Shown here: piece by piece, positions 35,504-44,760 of the stretch | Numbering within the stretch: the stretch's first letter is position 1 | Layout: the number at the start of each line of letters is the position of its first letter | DNA from: Cellulomonas flavigena DSM 20109 | GTDB lineage: Bacteria > Actinomycetota > Actinomycetes > Actinomycetales > Cellulomonadaceae | Reading direction: 5' to 3' | DNA: 64,000 nucleotides | NCBI RefSeq assembly: GCF_000092865.1 | Contig: NC_014151.1 | Span: forward strand, 1,550,001-1,614,000 | The notes under the pieces: generated by a model | Told to the model about the DNA's origin: nothing | The model's database searches: none | The model's input: the letters and a program-made list of their open reading frames with translations, nothing else | Translations under genes and position numbers: made by a program

Positions 35504-36919
35504 TCATGAGGCCGAGCACGACACCGTCGCGCCCTCGCCGCTGCCGGTGCCCTGGAAGCCGAACGTCGTGCTCTGCCCGGCGCCCAGCGACCCGTTCCAC
35601 GGAGCGTTGGACACGACGCCGCCCGACGACTGGCCGTTCCAGACCTGCGTGGCCTGACCACCGGGCAGCGTCATGCTGACGCGCCAGCCGGAGAGGGACG
35701 CGCCACCGGCCGTGACCTTCACCTCCGAGACGAAGCCGTTGGGCCAGGCGTTGACCACCCGGTACGTCGCCGAGCAGCCGTTGCCCGTGCCCGGCGTGGG
35801 GGTGGGCGTCGGCGTCGGGCTCGGCGTCGGGCTCGGGGTCGGCGAGAAGGTCGGCGTCGGCGTCGGGCTGTCCGTCGGGCTCGGCGTGGGGCTGGTCGTC
35901 GGCGTCGGGGTGGGCGTCGGTGTCGACGTGCCGCCCGCCCACGCGTCCTTGAGGAACGCCGCGATGGTGTCCCAGCTCGGGTTCGGCGTGCCCTGCGTGA
36001 CCGTCTCGCGGCAACCCTCGACGGTGCGGACTGTCTGCCGGCCGAAGCGCGAGGAGCTCGTCACGTCGGCGTGGCTGTGGCCGGCGCCGGGGACCGAGAA
36101 GAACTGGGTGTCGACGCACGCGGCCTTCAGCGCGTCGTAGAAGATGACCGTCTGGGCGTGCGGGACGACGTTGTCCGCCTGCCCGTGCAGCAGGAGCATC
36201 GGCGGGTCCTGCGCGTCGACGTACGTCAGCGGGTTGGCCTGGCGCACCTTGTCCGGGCACGTCGGCGTGGCGCAGCCGAGCAGCTGGCCCTCGGGCGCGC
36301 TGGGGCTGTCGTGGTCGATGAAGCCACCCGGGTCCTGCTCCTTGAGCCGCGCGAAGTCGGTGGGGCCGAAGAAGTCGACGCCGGCCTGCACGTCGCTCGA
36401 GACGCCGGTCGTGCCGACGGTGCCCTCGAGGTACGCGTTGCCGTTGGACACCGCAGCCATCGCGGCCACCCAGCCGCCCGACGAGTCGCCCATGCTGGCG
36501 AACTGGTTCGGGTTCAGCCGGTACTGCGCCGCGTTGCTGCGCAGGAACCGCGTGGCCGACTTGATGTCGTGGACCTGCGCGGGGAACTTCGCCTGCGAGG
36601 CCGAGCGCACGCTGACGCCCGCGACGGCGATGCCGCGGGGGTTGAGCTGCTGGGCGATGGCGCTCGCGCCCGACTTGCCGTCGTCGGACGACCACGCCGA
36701 CCCGGTCGACCACAGGACGAGGGGAAACGGGCCGTTGCCGTCGGGGATGTAGAGGTCCAGGAGGTGGCCCCGGCTGCCGGAGGGCTCCGCCGGTGCGTAG
36801 GCGACGTTGGTGATGGTCTGGGCGGCGTGTGCGGGGGCGGTGGCCGCGGCGACGACGCCTGCCGCGACCAGCGTGACCGTCCCCAGCAGTGCAGCCGTCC
36901 TGCTGCGGGTTCTCGACAT
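35504..36919 (-). CDS. Secreted esterase with C-terminal CBM2
   Basis: A 471-residue secreted protein. Signal peptide 1-32 (cleavage after AHA), an alpha/beta hydrolase domain to about 320 with nucleophile Ser146 in GDSSGG, acidic HGQADNVVP and His in GAGHSHAD, a Pro/Thr/Ser linker about 325-375, then a family 2 carbohydrate-binding module ([32 protein letters not shown] residues, final Cys pair partner). It resembles BD-FAE-type feruloyl/acetyl esterases acting on plant polymers. The usual HGGG oxyanion segment is changed to STGSAW. AAGGGA precedes ATG 36919. A promoter with an overlapping palindrome lies upstream. Confidence 0.88.
   Translation of the reverse strand: MSRTRSRTAALLGTVTLVAAGVVAAATAPAHAAQTITNVAYAPAEPSGSRGHLLDLYIPDGNGPFPLVLWSTGSAWSSDDGKSGASAIAQQLNPRGIAVAGVSVRSASQAKFPAQVHDIKSATRFLRSNAAQYRLNPNQFASMGDSSGGWVAAMAAVSNGNAYLEGTVGTTGVSSDVQAGVDFFGPTDFARLKEQDPGGFIDHDSPSAPEGQLLGCATPTCPDKVRQANPLTYVDAQDPPMLLLHGQADNVVPHAQTVIFYDALKAACVDTQFFSVPGAGHSHADVTSSSRFGRQTVRTVEGCRETVTQGTPNPSWDTIAAFLKDAWAGGTSTPTPTPTPTTSPTPSPTDSPTPTPTFSPTPSPTPSPTPTPTPTPGTGNGCSATYRVVNAWPNGFVSEVKVTAGGASLSGWRVSMTLPGGQATQVWNGQSSGGVVSNAPWNGSLGAGQSTTFGFQGTGSGEGATVSCSAS
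35796..35930. repeat. Tandem Pro-Thr linker-coding repeat
   Basis: Imperfect hexameric repeats based on GGCGTC/GGGGTG, coding on the minus strand for the (PT/PS)n linker of the esterase. It is a coding low-complexity tract prone to slippage, not an independent element. Confidence 0.7.
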
Positions 36920-36991
36920 GACAGTCCCTTCGTGGCGCGTGGATCGGGACCTCACTGTCGCGTCGCGCGCCTGGTCAGCGCCATGGGCGAA

Positions 36992-37020
36992 ACAATGCAG
37001 ACGACCGTCACGAATGGCAA
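36992..37020 (-). promoter_or_regulatory. Promoter of the CBM2 esterase
   Basis: On the minus strand TTGCCA (37015-37020) and CATTGT (36992-36997) are separated by 17 bases, a good match to TTGACA/TANNNT. The predicted leader is about 65 bases. Confidence 0.55.
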
Positions 37021-37031
37021 CCGAGTGCCAT
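37014..37031. promoter_or_regulatory. Operator-like palindrome over the esterase minus-35
   Basis: ATGGCA-ACCGAG-TGCCAT: six-base perfect arms with a six-base centre. It covers the minus-35 box, the position expected for a LacI- or GntR-type repressor. It does not match the TGGGAGCGCTCCCA-like CebR site. Confidence 0.5.
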
Positions 37032-37053
37032 ACGTGCTCGTCCCACGGGTGCA

Positions 37054-37071
37054 CCGGGACTCCGGTCCCGG
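37054..37071 (-). terminator. Hairpin after the MocR-type regulator
   Basis: A perfect seven-base stem (CCGGGAC / GTCCCGG) with a four-base loop, 30 bases beyond the stop at 37101. Confidence 0.45.
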
Positions 37072-37100
37072 GCGCGTGCCGCTCTCCGCGCGGCCGGGTG

Positions 37101-38441
37101 TCAGGCGCGCGCGGCCTGGGCGAGCGCCGCGGCGACGTGCTCGACGTCCTCCGCCCGCAGCACACCGACGGTCACGCGGACGAACCCCGGCGACCGCGTG
37201 GGGTCGACGACGAACGGCCGGCCCCGCGCCACCCGCACCCCGGCTGCCTCGAGCTTGACGAGCGCGGTCTGCTCGTCGCGCACCGGCACCCACAGGTTGA
37301 TGCCGTCGCCCGGCGCCAGCGCCAGCCCGTGACGGGCCAGCGCGGCGCAGAGCGCCCGCTGCCGCCCGTGGTAGACGCGCCGGGCGTGCGCGACGGCCTC
37401 GACGGCCGGGGCGTCCGTCAGCAGGTCCGCGAGCACGTGCTGCAGCAGCCGGCTGGTCCAGCCCGGGCCGAGCATGCGACGGGCGACGAGCCCGTCGAGC
37501 ACCACGGCGGGCCCGCCCACGGCGGCGATGCGCAGGTCGGGGCCGTGCGACTTGGAGTAGGAGCGCACGTGGACGACGCGGTCCGGCAGCAGCTGGCCCA
37601 GGCTCACGTCGCGCGACGACGCGATCTCGCCCGAGTGGTCGTCCTCGACGACCCAGACCTGGCCGGCGACCGGTCGCAGGACGGCCGCGAGCTCGCGCGC
37701 CCGCGTCGGCGTGGTGCTCACGCCCGTCGGGTTCTGCGCGCGCGGCTGCAGGATGACGACGCGCGCGCCGGCCGCGACCGCCGACTCGAGGGCCTCGGGT
37801 CGCGGGCCGTGCGTGTCGAGGGGGACCGGCAGCCGCTCGAGGCCCAGGTGGTCGAGCAGGTCGAGCACGGGCGGGAAGCCGGGGTCCTCGACGGCCACGC
37901 GGTCGCCGAAGCCGCTGACCTGCTCCAGGACGCGGCTGAGCGCGTCCACGGCGCCGTCGACGACCGTGAGCCGCTGCGGCAGGAACGGCCACGACGAGCG
38001 CAGGAGCCGCTCGAGCTCGGGCACGACGGGGTCGTCGAGGTAGCCGGACGCCGGCCGGCCGTGCCGGCGGGACGCCACGCGGGAGAGCGCCGGCGCGAGG
38101 TCGGGCAGGAGCTCGGGGTCGGGGCTCCCGGCCGCCAGGTCGAGCCGCGCCGCGGGCGCGTCGGCCAGGTCGCGGTACCGCGGGGGCAGACGTCCCGCCG
38201 GTCCGGGGAGCACCGAGGTGCCGGCCCGCCCGCGCGAGATGACCAGCCCGGCCGACGCGAGCGTCTGCCACGCCGAGCCCACCGTGGCCGGGCTGACGCC
38301 GAGCGCGCCCGCGAGCTCGCGCACGGTCGGGAGGCGGTCGCCGGGCAGGAGGTCGCCCGCGTGCACGAGGCGCGCGATGGTGGCGGCGATCCCGCGCGGG
38401 GACCGGTCGGCGACGAGGTCGGCCAGCTCCTGCGGTGACAT
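37101..38441 (-). CDS. MocR-type GntR/aminotransferase-like transcriptional regulator
   Basis: A 446-residue fusion of an N-terminal winged helix ([40 protein letters not shown], residues about 15-75) and a class I PLP-fold domain ([14 protein letters not shown] with the PLP-ring Asp, and [19 protein letters not shown] carrying the Schiff-base Lys). MocR proteins sense an amino compound or PLP. It is divergent from the pyrimidine degradation operon, so it is the likely regulator of that operon, perhaps sensing beta-alanine or a related amine. A CACCAT hexamer six bases before ATG 38441 suggests a leaderless mRNA. Confidence 0.88.
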   Translation of the reverse strand: MSPQELADLVADRSPRGIAATIARLVHAGDLLPGDRLPTVRELAGALGVSPATVGSAWQTLASAGLVISRGRAGTSVLPGPAGRLPPRYRDLADAPAARLDLAAGSPDPELLPDLAPALSRVASRRHGRPASGYLDDPVVPELERLLRSSWPFLPQRLTVVDGAVDALSRVLEQVSGFGDRVAVEDPGFPPVLDLLDHLGLERLPVPLDTHGPRPEALESAVAAGARVVILQPRAQNPTGVSTTPTRARELAAVLRPVAGQVWVVEDDHSGEIASSRDVSLGQLLPDRVVHVRSYSKSHGPDLRIAAVGGPAVVLDGLVARRMLGPGWTSRLLQHVLADLLTDAPAVEAVAHARRVYHGRQRALCAALARHGLALAPGDGINLWVPVRDEQTALVKLEAAGVRVARGRPFVVDPTRSPGFVRVTVGVLRAEDVEHVAAALAQAARA

Positions 38442-38447
38442 GCCCGC

Positions 38448-38453
38448 ATGGTG
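38448..38453 (-). promoter_or_regulatory. Leaderless-type minus-10 hexamer (MocR gene)
   Basis: CACCAT on the minus strand, six bases before ATG 38441. Confidence 0.4.
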
Positions 38454-38469
38454 GCCGGTCAGTGTTGCC

Positions 38470-38568
38470 GACGCGTGTCCGGCAGGTGAGCGGCTCCGCC
38501 CTCGGACGCGTGTCCAGAAGTTCACGCCCGGCCGCCGGAAGTTCGCCGCGCGCAAAGGACGCGTGACG
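38470..38568. promoter_or_regulatory. Direct-repeat operator region between MocR gene and pyrimidine operon
   Basis: GACGCGTGTCC occurs at 38470-38480 and 38505-38515, with a partial third copy GACGCGTGACG at 38558-38568. In addition CCAGAAGTTCAC (38514-38525) and CCGGAAGTTCGC (38535-38546) are spaced exactly 21 bases, two helical turns. MocR regulators such as GabR and PdxR are known to bind direct repeats, so this is the probable control region. Confidence 0.5.
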
Positions 38569-38649
38569 GCGCGGAAATGTCCAAGCCTGACAGTCACATT
38601 CACCGGCGGCCCCGCTCCGCCGCCCACCGTCGTCGAACCCGGAGGACAC

Positions 38650-39498
38650 ATGAGCGTCGTGCGCGTCGCCTTCACCCAGGCCACCTGGACCGGGGACAAG
38701 GAGTCCATGATCCGGCTGCACGAGGACTGGACGCGCGAGGCCGCCTCGGCGGGTGCGCAGGTCATCGCGTTCCAGGAGCTGTTCTACGGCCCGTACTTCG
38801 GCATCACGCAGGACACCGCGTACTACGACTACGCCGAGCCGGTGCCCGGCCCCACGACCGAGCGGTTCAGCAGGCTGGCCGCCGAGCTCGGGATCGTCGT
38901 CGTGCTGCCGATCTACGAGGAGGACCAGCCCGGGGTCCTGTACAACACCGCCGTCGTCATCGACGCCGACGGCACGGTGCTGGGCCGGTACCGCAAGCAC
39001 CACATCCCGCACCTGCCGAAGTTCTGGGAGAAGTTCTACTTCCGCCCCGGCAACCTCGGGTACCCGGTGTTCGACACCGCCGCCGGGCGCATCGGCGTGA
39101 ACATCTGCTACGACCGGCACTTCCCCGAGGGGTGGCGCGTGCTCGCGCTCCACGGGGCGCAGATCGTCTTCAACCCCAACGCCACCGCCCCCGGGATCTC
39201 CAACCGGCTCTGGGAGATCGAGCAGCCCGCCGCGGCGGTCGCCAACGGGTACTTCGTCGTCGCCAACAACCGCGTCGGCCGGGAGGACAACGAGTACGGC
39301 GAGGACGCCGTGAACTTCTACGGCTCGTCGTACGCCGTGGGGCCGGACGGCAGCTACGTCGGAGAGGTCGGCTCGTCGAGCGAGAACCAGCTCCTGGTCC
39401 GCGACCTCGACCTCGACCAGGTGCGCGAGGTGCGCGAGCGCTGGCAGTTCTTCCGCGACCGCCGCCCCGAGGCGTACGGCCCGATCGTCGCCCCCTGA
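38650..39498 (+). CDS. Beta-ureidopropionase / N-carbamoyl-beta-alanine amidase (nitrilase family)
   Basis: A 282-residue carbon-nitrogen hydrolase with the full catalytic set: Glu43 (FQELFYGPYF), Lys116 (RYRKHHIPH) and Cys153 (NICYDRHFPE). The close match to the N-carbamoylputrescine amidase/beta-alanine synthase group, and its position before dihydropyrimidinase, point to the third step of reductive pyrimidine breakdown: N-carbamoyl-beta-alanine to beta-alanine, CO2 and ammonia. GGAGGA precedes the ATG at 38650. First gene of the operon. Confidence 0.88.
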   Translation: MSVVRVAFTQATWTGDKESMIRLHEDWTREAASAGAQVIAFQELFYGPYFGITQDTAYYDYAEPVPGPTTERFSRLAAELGIVVVLPIYEEDQPGVLYNTAVVIDADGTVLGRYRKHHIPHLPKFWEKFYFRPGNLGYPVFDTAAGRIGVNICYDRHFPEGWRVLALHGAQIVFNPNATAPGISNRLWEIEQPAAAVANGYFVVANNRVGREDNEYGEDAVNFYGSSYAVGPDGSYVGEVGSSSENQLLVRDLDLDQVREVRERWQFFRDRRPEAYGPIVAP

Positions 39499-39524
39499 CC
39501 CGCGCGTACCCGAGAGGAGGACCC

Positions 39525-40943
39525 ATGACCACCACGCTCATCCGCGGCGGGACCGTCGTGTCGGCCACCGGTCGCGCACCGGCCGACGTCCTGGTCGACG
39601 GCGAGACCATCGCCGCCGTGCTCGCGCCGGGCTCGACGCTCCTGGGGCACGACCTCGCCGGGTCCATCGACCGGGTCGTCGACGCCACCGGCAGGTACGT
39701 CGTGCCGGGAGGCATCGACGCCCACACGCACATGGAGCTGCCCTTCGGCGGCACGTCGGCGTCCGACACGTTCGAGACCGGCACGCGCGCCGCGGCGTGG
39801 GGCGGGACCACGACGATCATCGACTTCGCCGTGCAGCGCGCCGGCGAGCGGGTCCAGGACGGGCTCGCCGCGTGGCACGCCAAGGCTGCCGGGAACTGCG
39901 CGGTGGACTATGCGTTCCACCAGATCGTCGGCGGCGTCGACGACGACGCGTTGAAGGCGATGGAGTCGCTCGTCGACGAGGGCGTCACCAGCTACAAGCT
40001 CTTCATGGCGTACCCCGGCGTCTTCCACTCCGACGACGCACAGATCCTGCGGGCCATGCAGAAGGCCGCCGACCTCGGGCTGCTGACGATGATGCACGCC
40101 GAGAACGGGCCCGCGATCGACGTGCTCGCGGCGCAGCTCGTCGAGCAGGGGAGGACGGACCCGTACTTCCATGGCATCGCCCGCGCGTGGCAGCTCGAGG
40201 AGGAGGCCACGCACCGCGCGATCATGCTGGCGGATGTCACGAACGCCCCCCTGTACGTCGTGCACGTGTCCGCCAAGCAGGCCGTGCAGCAGCTCGCGTG
40301 GGCGCGCGACGCCGGGAGGAACGTCTTCGGCGAGACCTGCCCGCAGTACCTCTACCTCTCCCTGGAGGAGCAGCTCGGGGCGCCCGGGTTCGAGGGGGCG
40401 AAGTGGGTGTGCTCGACGCCGCTGCGCAGCCGCGCCGAGGGCCACCAGGACCACATGTGGCAGGCGCTGCGCACCAACGACCTGCAGATGGTCTCCACCG
40501 ACCACTGCCCGTTCTGCATGAAGGGCCAGAAGGAGCTCGGCCTCGGCGACTTCCGCGCCATCCCCAACGGCATCGGGTCGGTCGAGCACCGCATGGACCT
40601 CATGTACCAGGGCGTCGTGACGGGGCAGATCACGCTCGAGCGGTGGGTCGAGATCACCTCGACCACGCCCGCGCGGATGTTCGGGCTGTACGGCCGCAAG
40701 GGCGTGATCGCGCCCGGTGCCGACGCCGACGTCGTCGTCTACGACCCCACGGGGCACACGTCGATCGGTGTCGCCTCGCACCACATGAACATGGACCACT
40801 CCGCGTGGGAGGGGTTCGAGGTCGACGGGCACGTCGACCTCGTCATGTCGCGGGGCCAGGTCCTCGTCGACGCGGACGGCTACCACGGCCGGCCCGGGCA
40901 CGGGCGCTACCTCAAGCGCGACCTGACGCAGTACCTGGTCTGA
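39525..40943 (+). CDS. hydA: Dihydropyrimidinase (hydantoinase)
   Basis: A 472-residue metal-dependent amidohydrolase: HxH in DAHTHMELPFGG, the carboxylated Lys near residue 156 in GVTSYKLFMAYPG, His in YVVHVSAKQA and Asp in VSTDHCPFCMKGQKE. The last segment is the typical dihydropyrimidinase marker. It opens dihydrouracil to N-carbamoyl-beta-alanine, second step of the reductive route. GAGAGGAGG precedes ATG 39525. The frame is open upstream over the previous gene, but that is shadow. Confidence 0.93.
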   Translation: MTTTLIRGGTVVSATGRAPADVLVDGETIAAVLAPGSTLLGHDLAGSIDRVVDATGRYVVPGGIDAHTHMELPFGGTSASDTFETGTRAAAWGGTTTIIDFAVQRAGERVQDGLAAWHAKAAGNCAVDYAFHQIVGGVDDDALKAMESLVDEGVTSYKLFMAYPGVFHSDDAQILRAMQKAADLGLLTMMHAENGPAIDVLAAQLVEQGRTDPYFHGIARAWQLEEEATHRAIMLADVTNAPLYVVHVSAKQAVQQLAWARDAGRNVFGETCPQYLYLSLEEQLGAPGFEGAKWVCSTPLRSRAEGHQDHMWQALRTNDLQMVSTDHCPFCMKGQKELGLGDFRAIPNGIGSVEHRMDLMYQGVVTGQITLERWVEITSTTPARMFGLYGRKGVIAPGADADVVVYDPTGHTSIGVASHHMNMDHSAWEGFEVDGHVDLVMSRGQVLVDADGYHGRPGHGRYLKRDLTQYLV

Positions 40944-40956
40944 GGAGGGGATCGAG

Positions 40957-42048
40957 ATGGACTTCGGCGTCGTCCTGCAGACCAACCCGCCCGCGTCGCG
41001 CACCGTCGAGCTCGCACGCCAGGCGGAGACCCACGGGTTCACGCACGTGTGGACCTTCGACTCCCACCTGCTGTGGCAGGAGCCGTTCGTCATCTACTCG
41101 GCGATCCTCGCCGCGACGCGCAAGGTCATGGTCGGGCCCATGGTGACCAACCCCGCGACGCGCGACTGGACCGTGCTCGCGTCGCTGTTCGCGACCCTCA
41201 ACGAGATGTACGGCAACCGCACCGTCTGCGGCATCGGGCGCGGGGACTCCGCGGTGCGCACGCTCAACGGGCGGCCGTCGAACCTCGCGACGCTGCGCCA
41301 GTCGATCCACGTCATCCGCGAGCTCGCGAACGACCGGCCGGCGGACCTGGGGGAGCGCACGGTGCGGTTCCCGTGGTCGAAGGGCTCGGCTCTCGACGTG
41401 TGGGTCGCCGCGTACGGGCCGCTGGCGCTGAAGCTGACGGGCGAGGTCGGCGACGGCTTCATCCTGCAGCTCGCCGACCCCGACATCGCCCGGTGGATGG
41501 TCAGGGCGGTGCGCGACTCGGCCGAGGCCGCGGGCCGGGACCCCGACGAGGTCGACATCTGCATCGCCGCGCCGGCCTACGTCGGCGACGGCGCGTCGCC
41601 CGCGGCCCGCGCGCACATGCGCGAGCAGTGCCGCTGGTTCGGCGGCATGGTCGGCAACCACGTCGCGGACATCGTCCGGCGGTACGGCACGGACTCCGCG
41701 ATCCCGAAGGCGCTGACCGACTACGTCCGCGACCGGGAGGGCTACGACTACAACGAGCACGGCCGCGCCGGGAACTCGCACACGACGTTCGTCCCCGACG
41801 AGATCGTCGAGCGGTTCTGCCTGCTCGGCTCACCGCACGAGCACGTCGAGAAGCTGCGCGAGCTCGAGGCCCTGGGCTGCGACCAGTTCGCCGTCTACCT
41901 CCAGCACGACAACAAGGAGGAGACGCTGCGGCTGTACGGCGAGCGCATCATCCCGGCGATGGCCGAGCCGGTGGTCGCGACGGCGGCGTCGTCCGGCGCG
42001 ACGACGCCCCCGGATCCGGTCGACGTCCCGCAGGCCGTCACGGCATGA
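40957..42048 (+). CDS. LLM-class oxidoreductase inside the pyrimidine degradation operon
   Basis: A 363-residue luciferase-like TIM-barrel protein: GFTHVWTFDSHLLWQEPFVI, VMVGPMVTNPATRDWTVLAS, TVCGIGRGDSAVRTLNGRP and VWVAAYGPLALKLTGEVGDG. It belongs to the putative F420- or flavin-dependent subgroup often found beside dihydropyrimidinase (TIGR03842-like; by memory). No dihydropyrimidine dehydrogenase gene lies in the cluster, so it may provide or assist the first redox step, or act on an analogue. It is not RutA: the oxidative Rut partners are missing. GAGGAGGGG precedes ATG 40957. The C-terminal 25 residues are a flexible Pro/Ala tail. Confidence 0.82.
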   Translation: MDFGVVLQTNPPASRTVELARQAETHGFTHVWTFDSHLLWQEPFVIYSAILAATRKVMVGPMVTNPATRDWTVLASLFATLNEMYGNRTVCGIGRGDSAVRTLNGRPSNLATLRQSIHVIRELANDRPADLGERTVRFPWSKGSALDVWVAAYGPLALKLTGEVGDGFILQLADPDIARWMVRAVRDSAEAAGRDPDEVDICIAAPAYVGDGASPAARAHMREQCRWFGGMVGNHVADIVRRYGTDSAIPKALTDYVRDREGYDYNEHGRAGNSHTTFVPDEIVERFCLLGSPHEHVEKLRELEALGCDQFAVYLQHDNKEETLRLYGERIIPAMAEPVVATAASSGATTPPDPVDVPQAVTA

Positions 42049-43010
42049 GCACCACGACCGACACGCCGGCCGTCGCACCGTCCGGGGCCCCGGCACCCGC
42101 GTCCGGTGCGACGGTGCGGGCGCGCGGGACCAGGCTCGCGCGGCTGACGCGCGTCCGCCCTCTCGTCGCCGTGACGTCGGCGCTCGCCGTGGCGGCGCTG
42201 TGGGAGGCGTACAAGCTGCTCGGGCCCGCGCAGGGCTGGGCGGTCGGCGAGACCCGACTGCTGCCGCGCACCACGGACCTCGCCATGCCGCACACGTGGC
42301 AGGTGGCGGCGCGCCTGCTCGAGCCCGTCTCGGGGGCGACCGGCGCCGACGTGCTGTGGCTCGCCGTGCTGCGGGCCGGGGCGTTCTCGTTCGGGATCGC
42401 GCTCGTCGGCTGGACGATCGGCGTGCTCGTCGGCGCGCTGCTGGCGCTGACGATGCTACGGGTCGCGGTCGTCGAGCGGGCCGTGCTGCCGCTGGTCGTC
42501 CTGTCGCAGACCGTGCCGCTCATCGCGCTCGCACCGCTCGTGCGCTCGTGGGGTGCGCGGCTCGAGATCGGCTCCTTCGCGTGGCAGCCGTGGATGTCGG
42601 TCGCGGTCATCGCGAGCTACCTCGCGTTCTTCCCCGTCGCGGTCGGAGCGCTGCGGGGTCTGCAGTCACCGGACAGGATCCACGTCGACCTCATGCGCGC
42701 CTGCGGCGCCGGCTGGGGCACCACCCTCGTCCGGCTGCGCCTGCCCGCCGCGGTCCCGCACCTGCTGCCTGCGCTGCGGCTCGCCGCCGCCAACGCGGTC
42801 GTCGGCGCCGTCGTCGCCGAGGTCGCCACGGGCCTGCCCGGCGGGCTGGGCCGGATGATCCTCGAGTTCGCCAACTTCGCGGCGAGCGACCCGCCCAAGC
42901 CGTGGGCGCCGATCCTCGGCGCCGTGCTGCTCGGGCTGGTCGCCGCCGGTCTCGTGGCCCTGCTGGGCCGGTCCCTGCGTCGGTACCGACGGGTGGAGGT
43001 GGCGCCGTGA
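42045..43010 (+). CDS. ABC permease, pyrimidine importer subunit 1 (SsuC/ThiX-like)
   Basis: A 321-residue permease of the taurine/nitrate/pyrimidine-precursor importer family. After a 30-residue cytoplasmic tail it has about six membrane spans and the EAA loop MRACGAGWGTTLVRLRLPAA. ATG 42045 overlaps the LLM stop (ATGA). A second, distinct permease is encoded at 43879, so a heterodimeric channel is expected. The substrate is inferred from the operon: uracil, thymine or a related ring. Confidence 0.85.
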   Translation: MSTTTDTPAVAPSGAPAPASGATVRARGTRLARLTRVRPLVAVTSALAVAALWEAYKLLGPAQGWAVGETRLLPRTTDLAMPHTWQVAARLLEPVSGATGADVLWLAVLRAGAFSFGIALVGWTIGVLVGALLALTMLRVAVVERAVLPLVVLSQTVPLIALAPLVRSWGARLEIGSFAWQPWMSVAVIASYLAFFPVAVGALRGLQSPDRIHVDLMRACGAGWGTTLVRLRLPAAVPHLLPALRLAAANAVVGAVVAEVATGLPGGLGRMILEFANFAASDPPKPWAPILGAVLLGLVAAGLVALLGRSLRRYRRVEVAP

Positions 43011-43882
43011 GCGTCGTGCAGGAGCAGCCCGCGTCGACGCCGCACCCGCGCGGTGCCGTCGCGGTCGAGGTCGAGCAGGTCAGCCGGGTGTTCGCGGGGC
43101 GCAGCGGGGACGTGCACGCCCTGCAGGGCGTCGACCTCACCGTCGCCGCGGGGGAGTTCGTCTCCCTCATCGGGCCGTCGGGGTGCGGCAAGTCGACGCT
43201 CCTGCGGCTCGTCGCGGACCTCGACGAGCCCACCGCCGGCACCGTGCGGGTGTTCGGGCGCAGCGCCCGCGAGGCGCGCCTGGCCCGCGACTACGGCATC
43301 GCGTTCCAGCAGGCCGGCCTGCTGCCGTGGCGGACCGTGCGCGCCAACGTCGAGCTGCCGCTCGCGCTGTCCGGCACGGGCCGGGCCGGGCGCCGCGAGC
43401 GAGCCGACGAGCTGCTCGCGCTCGTCGGGCTCAGCGACTTCGCCGACCACCACCCCGACCAGCTGTCGGGCGGCATGCAGCAGCGCGTCGCGATCGCCCG
43501 CGCGCTCGCGGTGTCCCCGTCGCTGCTGCTCATGGACGAGCCGTTCGGCGCGCTCGACGAGATGACGCGCGAGCACCTGCAGGCGCAGCTCCTGCGCATC
43601 TGCGCCGAGACGCGTGCCGCGGTCGTGTTCGTCACGCACTCGATCCCGGAGGCCGTGTTCCTCTCCGACCGTGTCGTCGTGATGTCGCCGCGCCCCGGGC
43701 GGATCCGCGAGGTCGTGCCCGTGACGCTCGACCGGTCCGGCGCCGCGACACCCGCCGTCGGACCGACCGACGACGCAGGTGACGACCTCCGCAACGACGC
43801 GGCGTTCGTCGCGTCGGTCGCCGCGGTGCGCGAGGCGCTGCACGGCGGTAGCGCCACCGGCCGCGGCGTGGACGTGCGGTGA
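43007..43882 (+). CDS. ABC ATPase, pyrimidine importer (SsuB/TauB-like)
   Basis: A 291-residue ATPase: Walker A GPSGCGKSTLLRLV near residue 55, Q-loop AFQQAGLLPWRTV, signature [15 protein letters not shown], Walker B LLLMDEPFGALDE and switch His VVFVTHSIPEAVFLS. All features match the nitrate/sulfonate/taurine/pyrimidine class. GTG 43007 overlaps the preceding stop and its own stop overlaps the next gene (GTGA). Confidence 0.92.
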   Translation: MSVVQEQPASTPHPRGAVAVEVEQVSRVFAGRSGDVHALQGVDLTVAAGEFVSLIGPSGCGKSTLLRLVADLDEPTAGTVRVFGRSAREARLARDYGIAFQQAGLLPWRTVRANVELPLALSGTGRAGRRERADELLALVGLSDFADHHPDQLSGGMQQRVAIARALAVSPSLLLMDEPFGALDEMTREHLQAQLLRICAETRAAVVFVTHSIPEAVFLSDRVVVMSPRPGRIREVVPVTLDRSGAATPAVGPTDDAGDDLRNDAAFVASVAAVREALHGGSATGRGVDVR

Positions 43883-44661
43883 GCGGGGGAGCCGTCGCGC
43901 GTCGGCGCGGCACCGTGCGGCAGGTGCTGCCGCCCGTCGTGCTGCTCGTCGCGCTCGTGACGACCTGGCACGCGGTCGTCACGCTCGGCGACGTCCCGGC
44001 GTTCGTCCTGCCCGGCCCTGCGGCGATCCTCGACGAGCTCACGACCTACCTCGGTCCGGTGACGTCGGCCGCGCTCGTCACGGGCGGGAACGCGCTGGTC
44101 GGGCTCGTCGTGGGCGCCACGCTCGGCGTGCTGCTCGCGGTCGTCGCCGCGGTCGTGCGGCTCGTCGACGTCCTCGCGGAGCCCGTCGTCGCGGCCCTGG
44201 CCGTGGTGCCCGTCGTGGCGCTCGCGCCCGTCCTGTACGCGATGTACGGCGCCGCGTCGGAGCAGGCGCGCGTCCTCGTCGCCGCGCTCGCGGTGTTCGT
44301 GCCCGTGTACGTCACGACGCTGCGCGGACTGCGCCAGGTCCGTCCCGTGCACCGCGACCTCATGCACGCGCTGGCGGCCACCCCGCGGCAGGCGGCACTG
44401 GCGGTCACGGTGCCCACCGCGGTGCCGTTCGTGTTCACCGGACTGCGCATGGCGTCGTCCCTCGCCGTCATCTCCGCGATCGTCGCCGAGTACTTCGGCG
44501 GCCCGCGCTCGGGGATCGGCTCGTTCATCACGACGGCCGCGTCGGCCTCGAACTACGCGCGGGCGTGGGCGTATGTGCTCGGCGGGGTCGTCGTCGGCCT
44601 CGCGTTCTACGCCGTGACCGCCGCCGCCGAGCACGTCGCCACCCGCCGGGCGGGCGCATGA
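43879..44661 (+). CDS. ABC permease, pyrimidine importer subunit 2
   Basis: A 260-residue permease with about six membrane spans and the EAA loop MHALAATPRQAALAVTVPTA. It is different in sequence from the permease at 42045, supporting a heterodimer. GTG 43879 overlaps the ATPase stop. It is followed by a 99-base gap before the binding-protein gene. Confidence 0.85.
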   Translation: MSGGAVARRRGTVRQVLPPVVLLVALVTTWHAVVTLGDVPAFVLPGPAAILDELTTYLGPVTSAALVTGGNALVGLVVGATLGVLLAVVAAVVRLVDVLAEPVVAALAVVPVVALAPVLYAMYGAASEQARVLVAALAVFVPVYVTTLRGLRQVRPVHRDLMHALAATPRQAALAVTVPTAVPFVFTGLRMASSLAVISAIVAEYFGGPRSGIGSFITTAASASNYARAWAYVLGGVVVGLAFYAVTAAAEHVATRRAGA

Positions 44662-44760
44662 CGCCCGGACCCGCCCACGTCCTCCTGCCGGCGCCGCCAG
44701 GACGGCCGACCCGCAGTGCCCACCCGCGTGCCGCGGCACGCACCACCGAGGGGAGATGAC

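Noticed and set aside
35796..35930. Short tandem repeats resembling a CRISPR or VNTR
   Set aside because: They encode the Pro/Thr linker of the esterase in frame; there are no spacers.
40957..42048. RutA, the oxidative uracil-cleaving LLM enzyme
   Set aside because: The cluster has dihydropyrimidinase and beta-ureidopropionase of the reductive route and none of the RutB-RutG partners.
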